This document shows, one piece after another, positions 1 to 6,534 of a DNA stretch of 6,534 nucleotides. The translations under genes were made by a program, and so were the position numbers. The DNA lies in assembly GCA_003133345.1 (NCBI GenBank), contig PKXB01000217.1, positions 11,908 to 18,441 on the forward strand, read 5' to 3'. This stretch comes from Hyphomicrobiales bacterium (GTDB lineage Bacteria; Pseudomonadota; Alphaproteobacteria; Rhizobiales; Xanthobacteraceae). Numbering within the stretch: position 1 is the stretch's first letter; each line of letters opens with the position of its first letter. Under the pieces are notes generated by a model. The model was given only the letters and a program-made list of their open reading frames with translations. It was not told the DNA's origin and did no database searches.

Positions 1-27
1 GCCAAGGCACCCTGCCGCGCCAAGCAA

Positions 28-34
28 AAGGAGG
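28..34 (+). promoter_or_regulatory. Ribosome binding site of mccB
   Basis: AAGGAGG is a near-perfect anti-16S match, 5 nt before a TTG codon. It decides the non-ATG start of mccB, since no ATG lies nearby in the frame. Confidence 0.8.
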
Positions 35-39
35 CACTT

Positions 40-1636
<1,597 letters not shown>

Positions 1637-1647
<11 letters not shown>

Positions 1648-2746
1648 CGGTGACGAACTCGCGGTAGCTGCGCCATGTTGCCCGCGCCAGCCCTATCGCC
1701 GTCGCCGCCCAGGCCGCCAGCGCCACCCATACCATCATGAGCGAGATCGAGTGCAGCGGCGGAAAATCGGTCGCCAACGCGAGCCGCAGGCTTGCCAGCG
1801 CATACATGCCGAGCGGGAACACCAGGCTCCAGAGCATCGGAGTATAGGTGATCGGCACGCGGCAGACACCGTGCTTCCAGATGCCGAACAACAGCAGCAG
1901 CGGGATCCACCATGTCCCCCAGGCCCACATGATCAGCGTGACGCCGTCGATGAACGGCCGCATCGATTGCAGGAAGGGCAGGCCGCTGTCGGTGAGGAGC
2001 AGGGTCGAGCCGGCATTGGTGCTGATCGCCGCCGCCCCCATCACCACCCACAGCAGTGGCGTGATGTCGTCGGGGTCGAACTCTAGGAAAAAGATGCGGT
2101 GGGCGAACAGCACCATGAAGATGCCATAGAATCCGAGGCCGACGCCCCATAGCATGTGGATGAGGACGAAGATGGCGGTACCGAGCTGTCCGAGCGGCGG
2201 CGCCACCAGCGTTCCGAGGATGACCAGCGATTCCGTGCCAACGATGGCAATGAGCCAGCCACCATGGACGACGTTGGCGCCATGGGCGGTGTTGAGGAAG
2301 GTGAGTACGCCGAAACTCAGATAGATGAGGCCGAACCAGAGCACGAGGGCGAACAGCCACAGCGTCAGCGCGAACGCGCCGAAGCCGCGCAAGTGGAGGC
2401 CGATGCCGAAGACGTCGGTGCCGGCCACGATCGTGAAGAAGGAGAACACCAGACGGGGATCGATGAGATCGGCCCACAGCGCCCGGCCGAAACGAATGGC
2501 GCGGATGAGCGTCGCCGCGAGCAGGTAGGGATAAGCGATGCCGTTGACGGCAAAGAGCGCGTCGGACAACTCGCGGCGGCCTTCGAAAAAGAAGGCATTG
2601 GAGATAATGCCGGTCGCCATGACGAGCGCGAACGCGCCGGGGTAAAGCGTCGCGACCTGCCGCGCGAGCCAAGCCGGCAGGGTGGCGCTGCCCGCGGGCG
2701 ATTCTTTCGGGCGCTGTTCCCGGGCGCTTTTTCGCTTCCGCGTCAT
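1637..2746 (-). CDS. TDT-family transporter (TehA / SLAC1-like anion or C4-dicarboxylate transporter)
   Basis: Inner-membrane protein of 369 aa with about ten hydrophobic helices (roughly residues 36-54, 64-84, 99-119, 123-144, 163-183, 189-214, 229-250, 266-290, 302-322, 333-353), as expected for the TDT/voltage-dependent anion channel family that includes TehA, fungal Mae1 and plant SLAC1. The first helix carries the family-like [14 protein letters not shown] segment (36-49). The N-terminal 20 residues are strongly basic and probably cytosolic. The substrate cannot be read from sequence: malate-type dicarboxylates, sulfite, tellurite-linked or chloride/nitrate-type anion transport are all known in the family. 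ATG at 2746 is preferred; a GTG three codons upstream (2755) is possible, and neither has a strong ribosome site. Its stop lies inside the 3' end of the convergent mccB gene, an 11-bp overlap. It is divergent from the SDR gene. Confidence 0.88.
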
Positions 2747-2790
2747 GCAAGCCACCGCAAGACAGGCATTCGAATCGCCTTTAACCTAAC

Positions 2791-2815
2791 ATTCCGGCAA
2801 ACGCTTGCACGGAAT
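2791..2815. promoter_or_regulatory. Candidate operator dyad between divergent transporter and SDR genes
   Basis: ATTCCG (2791-2796) and CGGAAT (2810-2815) form a perfect 6-bp inverted repeat with a 13-nt centre. Inside it, offset by half a base, lies a second dyad, GCAA-N4-TTGC (2797-2808). The dyad falls in the 88-bp divergent gap next to an AT-richer stretch (2780-2792). This is the layout of a shared operator, but no regulator gene is adjacent and short dyads arise by chance. Confidence 0.25.
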
Positions 2816-2834
2816 TGAAGCGAGGGACCAGCCC

Positions 2835-3536
2835 ATGACGGACCGAGGATACCACTCCGCCCTCATCGTCGGCGCCGGCGCGGGGCTATCGGCCTCGCTG
2901 GCGCGCGCGTTCGCCAAGGCCGGCATGCGCGTCGCGCTGGCCGCGCGCTCGACCGACAAGCTGAGCCCCCTGGCGCAGGAAACCAGCGCGAAAATCTTCC
3001 AATGCGATGCCAGCCAGCACGCGCAAGTCGACAAGCTATTCGCCGATCTCGATGCCGGGCCGGGCGCGCCCGACGTCGTGGTCTACAACGCCAGCTATCG
3101 CACGCGCGGGCCGTTCATTGAGCTCGATCCGGCCGAGGTGGCGAAAGCGATTGCCGTCACCGCCTTCGGCGGCTTTCTGGTGGGGCTGGCGGCGGCGCGC
3201 CGCATGCTGCCGCGCGGCCACGGCGCCATTTTGTTCACCGGTGCTTCTGCAAGCGTGAAGGGCTATGCGCAGTCGACGCCGTTCGCCATGGCGAAGTTCG
3301 CGCTGCGCGGGCTGGCGCAGAGCATGGCGCGCGAATTGTCGCCGCAGGGCATTCACGTCGCGCATGTCGTGATCGATGGCGGCATCCGCAGCGCGCGCCG
3401 CGCCGAGCCGGCTGCCAGCCCGGACTCGCTGCTCGATCCCGACGCCATCGCCGCGACTTATCTCGCCGTGCTCAACCAGCCGCGCAGCGCCTGGACGCAC
3501 GAGGTCGAACTGCGGCCGTGGGTGGAAAAGTTTTGA
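2835..3536 (+). CDS. Short-chain dehydrogenase/reductase with Phe at the catalytic Tyr position
   Basis: Single-domain Rossmann protein of 233 aa, within the classical SDR size range and predicted cytosolic. The cofactor loop reads VGAGAGLSASLARAF (residues 12-26), a TGxxxGxG variant. R38-S39 in the ARSTDKL segment after the second strand is compatible with NADP(H). The NAG-equivalent is YNAS with N85. The active-site segment has S138 in TGAS, and K154 in FAMAK, where classical enzymes have YxxxK. The catalytic Tyr is therefore F150; a Tyr at 144 is nearby. I recall related Rhizobiales proteins with FASAK-type motifs and a similar WTHEVELRPWVEKF tail, so this may be a family trait rather than damage. 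ATG at 2835 is chosen because GAGGGA (2822-2827) lies 7 nt upstream; the in-frame TTG at 2805 lacks such a site. Substrate unknown. It ends 7 bp before the convergent small gene. Confidence 0.88.
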   Translation: MTDRGYHSALIVGAGAGLSASLARAFAKAGMRVALAARSTDKLSPLAQETSAKIFQCDASQHAQVDKLFADLDAGPGAPDVVVYNASYRTRGPFIELDPAEVAKAIAVTAFGGFLVGLAAARRMLPRGHGAILFTGASASVKGYAQSTPFAMAKFALRGLAQSMARELSPQGIHVAHVVIDGGIRSARRAEPAASPDSLLDPDAIAATYLAVLNQPRSAWTHEVELRPWVEKF

Positions 3537-3543
3537 CTTCCGC

Positions 3544-3684
3544 TCAGCGTCCGAGCATCCCGGTCACAACGTCCCAGTTGACGAAAGCCTGCTTCGGGCC
3601 GGCGTTCACCACGCCCTTGTCGTGCAAATAGGCCGAGCCGAGCAGCAGCGCCGCGCCGACGAATACGCCCAGAATGAATCTCAT
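3544..3684 (-). CDS. 46-aa single-helix membrane protein, VNWDVV family copy A
   Basis: Unrecognised small protein. It begins MRFILGVFVGAALLLGSAYL, a 17-18 residue hydrophobic helix after one Arg. Asp22 and a short Gly/Pro/Lys linker follow, then VNWDVV (residues 35-40) and TGMLGR at the end. This predicts an inner-membrane signal anchor with the motif in the periplasm; no clear signal-peptidase site is seen. ATG at 3684 is chosen because GGGGAGG precedes it by 5 nt; the same frame stays open 14 codons further upstream but that start has no support. A homologue, copy B, lies at 5914-6114: 11 of the first 22 residues are identical and the motif is fully conserved. Function unknown; similar tiny anchors occur unannotated in Hyphomicrobiales from memory, which I cannot verify. 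It is convergent with the SDR gene and divergent from the binding protein. Confidence 0.78.
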   Translation of the reverse strand: MRFILGVFVGAALLLGSAYLHDKGVVNAGPKQAFVNWDVVTGMLGR

Positions 3685-3732
3685 GATCGCCTCCCCAAAA
3701 GAAGCCGGCAGGGCCGGACCTCGCATAGTCGC

Positions 3733-3760
3733 ATCATAACCCGATGGGTGGCACGCTCAA
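3733..3760 (-). promoter_or_regulatory. Sigma70-like promoter for the 46-aa gene
   Basis: Read on the minus strand, TTGAGC (3760-3755, 4 of 6 consensus) is followed after 16 nt by TATGAT (3738-3733, 5 of 6). This gives a leader of about 40 nt to the ATG at 3684. The -35 hexamer overlaps the region where the neighbouring plus-strand gene could start at 3744, an argument for the later start of that gene. Confidence 0.5.
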
Positions 3761-3761
3761 T

Positions 3762-3794
3762 GGCCGCATGCTAAATGCGGGCCGCATGATAAAT
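3762..3794 (+). repeat. Tandem 18-bp duplication around the start of the binding-protein gene
   Basis: GGCCGCATGCTAAAT (3762-3776) recurs 18 bp later as GGCCGCATGATAAAT (3780-3794), 14 of 15 bases identical. The period is six codons, so both copies present an ATG in the same frame (3768 and 3786), encoding GRMLNA then GRMIN if the longer protein is made. Confidence 0.65.
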
Positions 3795-4514
3795 CCCGAC
3801 GATCTCAAACAACTCGCACCGACCGGAAAACTGCGCGGCGGCGTGGTGGTATCGCCGGCGGCTTCCGTGTTTTTTGCCATCAAGGACGGCAAGGGCGAGG
3901 TGCGGGGCGTCACGCTCGATCTGCTGCGTGCCTTTGCCGAAACCCTGAAATTGCCGCTCATGCTGCAGGTCTATGACAATTCTGGCCAGGTCACTGATGC
4001 CGTTGCCAGTGCAGCCTGCGACCTCGCCTTCATGCCGCAGGACGCCGAGCGCGCCAAGAAAGTCGATTTCGGCCCGGCCTATTATTTCATCTCCAGCACC
4101 TATCTGGTGCCCGCCGGTTCCAAAATCCAAAGCATCGATGAGATCAACCGGCCGGGCGTGCGCATCGTCGCCATCTCCAACACCACGACCGCGCGCAGCG
4201 CGCGCCGCACCGCGCCCAATGCCTCGGTCGAGGAAGTGCCGAGCGTCGATCGGATGACCGCGATGGCGGCAGCGGGGCAGGGCGACGCCTTCGCGCTGTC
4301 GCATGACTCGTTTGCCGGGCTGCTGCCGAAGCTTCCCGGCGCGCGCGTGTTGCCGGGGCATTTCCAACAAACGGGGATCGCGGTGGCGGTGCCGAAGGGC
4401 CGCCCGGCGGCGCTCAAGCTCGCCAGTGGCCTGCTCGAAGATGCCAAGAAATCCGGACTGGTGCGCCGTGCGCTCGATGCCGCCGGCTTCAAGGACGCGG
4501 AAGTGGCGCCGTAG
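3786..4514 (+). CDS. Solute-binding-fold protein (SBP family 3-like), no signal peptide
   Basis: A 242-aa protein with the layout of type-2 periplasmic binding proteins (SBP_bac_3). LAPTGKLRGGVVVSP forms the first strand (10-24), GEVRGVTLDLLRAFAE (38-52) follows, and CDLAFMPQDAERAKKVDFGPAYY (78-100) is the hallmark domain-1 segment. A second lobe starts near GVRIVAI (124-130) and the GDAFALSHDS segment (166-175) is typical. R89 aligns with the Arg that binds the ligand carboxylate in LAO-type proteins, while the Ser/Thr-rich residues just before it are replaced by FMPQDA. No candidate start gives a hydrophobic signal sequence, so as read the protein is cytosolic. In-frame ATGs at 3744, 3768 and 3786 exist; 3786 is preferred because similar proteins begin just before LAPTG and the upstream region holds an opposing promoter, but none has a good ribosome site. 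No ABC permease or ATPase gene is nearby. Ligand unknown. Confidence 0.82.
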   Translation: MINPDDLKQLAPTGKLRGGVVVSPAASVFFAIKDGKGEVRGVTLDLLRAFAETLKLPLMLQVYDNSGQVTDAVASAACDLAFMPQDAERAKKVDFGPAYYFISSTYLVPAGSKIQSIDEINRPGVRIVAISNTTTARSARRTAPNASVEEVPSVDRMTAMAAAGQGDAFALSHDSFAGLLPKLPGARVLPGHFQQTGIAVAVPKGRPAALKLASGLLEDAKKSGLVRRALDAAGFKDAEVAP

Positions 4515-4517
4515 CTC

Positions 4518-5510
4518 TCACATCGTCACGATCACGTTGCCGATAGTCCCGCGCTCCACCGCCTCATGGGCGGCGGCTGTGTCGGCCAACGCATAGGTCG
4601 GCGTTGCGACCCGGTTGATCAGTTTGCCAATGCTAAGGGAGCTTTGCTCGAGCGCGCGGCTGATGGCGGAAACCGCGCGCTCGCGTTCGCTGGTGTCGAG
4701 CTCGTAGACCAAAAAGAATTGCACGCGAATGGATTGGGTGAGGCAGAAGAAGGCCGGCAGGCTCACCATCGGTGCGCCGGTGCCATAGACGATGACGCTG
4801 CCCTTCGGGCGTAGCACGAACGGAATGAGCTTGGCATTGGCGGTGAGATCCATCTCGATCACCGCGTCGACGCCGCGTTTGCCGGTGAGTTCCATTACCC
4901 GCTCGCCGACGTCCTCGCGCTTGTAGTCGATGGTATGATCGGCGCCGGCCTCGCGCGCGGCCGCGGCCTTCTCGGGCGAGGAAATGGTGGTGAGCACGGT
5001 CGCGCCCAGCGCCTTGGCAAACTGAATGGCGTACTGGCTGACCGACCCCGCGCCGCCGGCGATCAGCAGGGTTGTGCCCTTGTCGGCGGCGGCGAGCGCG
5101 ACGGCATGAATGGCGGTCATGGCCGGAATGCCGAGGCAGGCGCCGGCCTCGAAGCTCACTTTATCCGGCAGCTTGACCGCCTGCGCGGCGGGCAGTGCTA
5201 TAAATTCGGCAGCGGTGCCGAAGGCGCGCTTCCATTGCCCATTCCAGACCCAGACCCGCTCGCCCAGGCGCGATTTGGCGATGCCGTCGCCGACCTGGTC
5301 GATCTGGCCTGCGCCGTCGCTCTGCGGGATCAGGCGCGGCCAGGCAATCTTGCGGGTCGCACCCTGGCGCGATTTGACGTCGGACGGGTTGACGCCGGAG
5401 TGGCTGAGTTTGACCCGCACCTCGCCGGGGCCGGCCTGCGGCGTCTCGACCTCAGCCACGCGCAGTACCTCGCGCGCGGAACCGTTCTGTTCGTAATAGG
5501 CGGCTCGCAT
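4518..5510 (-). CDS. NADPH:quinone reductase-like MDR oxidoreductase (zinc-free)
   Basis: A 330-aa medium-chain dehydrogenase/reductase of the quinone-reductase (zeta-crystallin/QOR) branch, predicted to reduce quinones or activated enones/aldehydes with NADPH in the cytosol. The GroES-like N-domain contains GVNPSDVKSRQG (39-50), the QOR-type motif. The Rossmann domain shows AGGAGSVSQYAIQFAKALGA (151-170), then SSPEKAAAAREAGAD and IDYKRED. The clustered cysteines of the structural zinc site and the catalytic Cys/His ligands are absent, as expected for this branch. The AxxGxxG nucleotide loop ends in S158 instead of Gly, a small deviation from E. coli QOR. ATG at 5510 is supported by GGGGAG 7 nt upstream. 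The stop lies 3 bp from that of the convergent binding-protein gene. Exact substrate is not predictable; enoyl reductase-like or crotonyl-type activity is an alternative. Confidence 0.9.
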   Translation of the reverse strand: MRAAYYEQNGSAREVLRVAEVETPQAGPGEVRVKLSHSGVNPSDVKSRQGATRKIAWPRLIPQSDGAGQIDQVGDGIAKSRLGERVWVWNGQWKRAFGTAAEFIALPAAQAVKLPDKVSFEAGACLGIPAMTAIHAVALAAADKGTTLLIAGGAGSVSQYAIQFAKALGATVLTTISSPEKAAAAREAGADHTIDYKREDVGERVMELTGKRGVDAVIEMDLTANAKLIPFVLRPKGSVIVYGTGAPMVSLPAFFCLTQSIRVQFFLVYELDTSERERAVSAISRALEQSSLSIGKLINRVATPTYALADTAAAHEAVERGTIGNVIVTM

Positions 5511-5571
5511 GCGTTGTCTCCCCGGGTGATCCGCAACACTATCACCTGGCGGCGCGAACGAAATCCGTTGC

Positions 5572-5619
5572 GGAACCGGAGCCGGGGTTTAAGCGCTATT
5601 CAAATATAACTATATATAG
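5572..5619 (+). promoter_or_regulatory. AT-rich promoter region of the 78-aa gene, with near-EcfG match
   Basis: The divergent gap contains GGAAC (5572-5576) followed after 17 nt by CGCT (5594-5597), one base off the alphaproteobacterial EcfG consensus GGAAC-N16/17-CGTT. Just downstream is a run of A/T with TATAAC (5605-5610) and the perfect palindrome CTATATATAG (5610-5619). A poor sigma70 reading is TTTAAG (5588-5593), 17 nt, TATATA (5611-5616). This is the most AT-rich patch in the window, so it probably holds the promoter; which sigma factor reads it is uncertain. Confidence 0.4.
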
Positions 5620-5634
5620 CAGACAGGCCGCAAG

Positions 5635-5642
5635 AAGGAGGT
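5635..5642 (+). promoter_or_regulatory. Perfect Shine-Dalgarno of the 78-aa gene
   Basis: AAGGAGGT is the full anti-16S complement, 5 nt before the ATG at 5648, implying strong translation of a gene that might otherwise be dismissed for its small size. Confidence 0.8.
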
Positions 5643-5647
5643 CGACG

Positions 5648-5884
5648 ATGCAATACCGTGTCTATAGCGGCCCAAAAGGGTCCGGCGAAATATCTCCGAT
5701 CGCCAAGGAGCGGATGCTGTTCAAGGAATTCGCCGCGCTCGACGATGCCCTGTCATGGGCGCGCCATGTCGAGCAGGGCGGGCGCGTCCCGCTGTTGGTT
5801 GAAGGTGACGACGGCACCCGGATGGACCGCCGCGCCATCGCCGACGCGCTCGGGGTCGGCCAGCGCGAGCAGGTCGGCCGCTAA
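5648..5884 (+). CDS. 78-aa conserved-type hypothetical protein
   Basis: Unrecognised small soluble protein with no hydrophobic segment and no cysteine. Its likely fold is alternating strand and helix: QYRVYSG (2-8), a helix over FKEFAALDDALSWARHVEQ (25-43), a strand RVPLLVEGDD (46-55), then a helix at DRRAIADALG (60-69). The pattern of a DD-containing helix followed by a LLVEGDDGT strand-turn resembles small Bradyrhizobium hypothetical proteins as I remember them, which I cannot confirm here. The exceptional ribosome site and AT-rich upstream region suggest an expressed gene. It stands alone, divergent from the quinone reductase and 29 bp before the end of the convergent 66-aa gene. A role as a small regulator or partner protein is possible but nothing in the sequence assigns one. 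Confidence 0.8.
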   Translation: MQYRVYSGPKGSGEISPIAKERMLFKEFAALDDALSWARHVEQGGRVPLLVEGDDGTRMDRRAIADALGVGQREQVGR

Positions 5885-5913
5885 GCAGTGAAGGCAGTTC
5901 TGGCTCGCAAGCC

Positions 5914-6114
5914 TTAGCCGGCGACACGGGTCCATTCGGAGCGGGCGCGCTGGGTGAGTTGCTCCCATTTGGTGCCGACCACGTCCCAATTGACCATTGG
6001 CCGTTGCACGCTGGCCGGCGCGTTCGCGGCCGCGAGCGTGTTGTGAGAGTCGTAGAGATAGGCGCCGCCGACGGTCAAAACGACGCCGAGAATGATCCCA
6101 AGCAGGACTCGCAT
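5914..6114 (-). CDS. 66-aa single-helix membrane protein, VNWDVV family copy B
   Basis: Unrecognised small protein, homologous to copy A at 3544-3684. It begins MRVLLGIILGVVLTVGGAYL, one membrane helix preceded by Arg2, then Y-D22, an Ala-rich linker (27-36) and VNWDVV at 41-46. Unlike copy A it continues with a charged, Trp-containing tail (GTKWEQLTQRARSEWTRVAG, 47-66) that could form an amphipathic helix. Predicted topology is N-terminus in, motif and tail in the periplasm. ATG at 6114 is chosen because GGAGG lies 6 nt upstream and because it aligns exactly with the start of copy A; the ATG eight codons upstream has no such support. A consensus EcfG promoter lies directly upstream, so the gene is probably part of the general stress response. 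Biochemical function unknown; an envelope-associated stress role is an inference only. Confidence 0.82.
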   Translation of the reverse strand: MRVLLGIILGVVLTVGGAYLYDSHNTLAAANAPASVQRPMVNWDVVGTKWEQLTQRARSEWTRVAG

Positions 6115-6141
6115 GTGAAACCTCCACGTCCCCCGCACCAG

Positions 6142-6166
6142 AACGCGGGTGCTGACCTACGGTTCC
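6142..6166 (-). promoter_or_regulatory. EcfG (general stress sigma factor) promoter of the 66-aa gene
   Basis: On the minus strand, GGAAC (6166-6162) is followed after exactly 16 nt by CGTT (6145-6142). This matches in full the GGAAC-N16/17-CGTT consensus described for PhyR-EcfG regulons in Bradyrhizobium and Methylobacterium. The implied transcription start near 6135 leaves a leader of about 20 nt containing the GGAGG ribosome site, ideal spacing for the ATG at 6114. The position relative to a gene defined independently is the main support. Confidence 0.72.
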
Positions 6167-6326
6167 ACGGTCGAAGGGCGCTTCTGTGCTCCTTTAGGGG
6201 CAGGGGCTGGGCGACTTTCGGCGCGCGGCTTGCGGCTCGTTAACTATCCGGAACCTTTTGTTGTAACCCATTGAAAACGCTTTGGTTCCGACTTCAAAAT
6301 CTTCGCACCGAGGCAAAATAAGCTGC

Positions 6327-6332
6327 TATATT
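6327..6332 (+). promoter_or_regulatory. Candidate -10 element for the right-edge gene, possibly leaderless
   Basis: TATATT ends 6 nt before the ATG at 6339, so a transcript from it would start at or within a base of the start codon. No Shine-Dalgarno lies at proper distance, which fits a leaderless mRNA. The -35 is poor (TTCGCA at 6302-6307, spacer 19). Confidence 0.3.
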
Positions 6333-6338
6333 GACGTC

Positions 6339-6534
6339 ATGAGCAGCAATTCCACCAAAACCGCCGGCCGGTCGTCCAAAGCCACCCGGCGACCCGACAA
6401 AAAAGGCGCCAAGAGCGCCCGCGCCGAGATGAAGAAGGCGTCGAAATCGGCCCGCCGTCCGGTCAGCAAGGCTACGCGGCCCAACGCCGCCACGGCTATC
6501 CGCGCGCCCAGCATCGCTCCCAAGTTGGCGCTCA
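6339..6534 (+). CDS. N-terminal part of a highly basic Ala/Lys/Arg/Ser-rich protein (runs off the edge)
   Basis: The frame from ATG at 6339 is open to the end of the window, 65 complete codons without a stop. Composition is extreme: about 14 Ala, 10 Ser, 10 Lys, 8 Arg and only one Asp and one Glu, with recurring short elements such as SSKATRRP, KKASKSARRP and VSKATRP. This is a disordered, polycationic tail like those of histone H1-like proteins, or N-terminal extensions of DNA- or RNA-binding proteins and regulators in Hyphomicrobiales. The last codons (APSIAPKLAL) become more hydrophobic and may mark the beginning of a folded domain outside the window. No Shine-Dalgarno is near the ATG; an in-frame TTG at 6282 is the only notable upstream alternative and has no ribosome site. 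An opposing frame over the same bases is judged a shadow. Identity cannot be given from this fragment. Confidence 0.6.
   Translation, partial: MSSNSTKTAGRSSKATRRPDKKGAKSARAEMKKASKSARRPVSKATRPNAATAIRAPSIAPKLAL

Noticed and set aside
2805..2834. Upstream TTG start for the SDR, adding ten residues
   Set aside because: No ribosome site precedes it and it lies within a possible operator; ATG at 2835 has GAGGGA at 7 nt and begins just before the Rossmann strand as usual.
3744..3785. Upstream ATG (3744) as the start of the binding protein
   Set aside because: No ribosome site, the opposing -35 hexamer lies within it, and it consists partly of the tandem repeat; kept only as an alternative.
5902..5913. 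GGCT-CGCA-AGCC hairpin between the convergent small genes as a terminator
   Set aside because: The stem has only 4 bp and there is no T-run on either strand, so it does not meet the form of an intrinsic terminator.
6132..6149. CCCGC-N8-GCGGG inverted repeat upstream of the 66-aa gene
   Set aside because: It overlaps the -10 of the EcfG promoter and probably arises from GC-rich composition; most of it would not be transcribed.
6249..6290. CGGAACC ... GGTTCCG inverted repeat and additional GGAAC sites in the right-hand gap
   Set aside because: The plus-strand site has no CGTT at 16-17 nt; the minus-strand one gives GGTT, one mismatch, and lies 150 bp from the gene. The 7-bp arms have a 28-nt loop, so no convincing structure.
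6332..6339. TGACGTCA palindrome overlapping the last start codon
   Set aside because: A single 8-bp palindrome with no second copy or known bacterial regulator of this form; likely chance.

Overview
The window is GC-rich chromosomal DNA that looks like an alphaproteobacterium of the order Hyphomicrobiales (Bradyrhizobium or a Xanthobacteraceae relative). The evidence is the codon use, the protein types (a LiuB-like carboxyltransferase, Rhizobiales-style small orphan proteins, an SDR ending in a Rhizobiales-type tail) and a perfect match to the alphaproteobacterial general-stress sigma factor (EcfG) promoter. I see no rRNA, tRNA, CRISPR array, insertion sequence or phage gene. The genus is an inference.

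Layout from left to right: mccB/liuB, the beta subunit of methylcrotonoyl-CoA carboxylase (+, 40-1647); a ten-helix TDT/TehA/SLAC1-type transporter (-, 1637-2746); a short-chain dehydrogenase with an atypical active site (+, 2835-3536); a 46-aa single-helix membrane protein (-, 3544-3684); a solute-binding-fold protein without signal peptide (+, 3786-4514); a zinc-free NADPH:quinone-reductase-like MDR protein (-, 4518-5510); a 78-aa orphan protein (+, 5648-5884); a 66-aa single-helix membrane protein (-, 5914-6114); and the start of a very basic, Ala/Lys/Arg/Ser-rich protein running off the right edge (+, 6339 onward). The nine genes alternate strand without exception. Each convergent pair overlaps or is separated by at most 29 bp, and control regions are confined to the four divergent gaps.

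The genes do not form one pathway. mccB belongs to leucine/isovalerate breakdown, but its biotin-carboxylase partner is not downstream. The transporter, SDR, binding protein and quinone reductase are each single-gene units. The most notable signal is a pair of small membrane proteins in the same window that share an N-terminal membrane anchor and a C-terminal VNWDVV motif. The motif codons differ only at synonymous third positions. One of the pair has a textbook EcfG promoter (GGAAC-N16-CGTT) and the other a sigma70-like promoter. No multi-gene defence, biosynthetic or mobile system is visible; the candidate novelty is this small-protein family.
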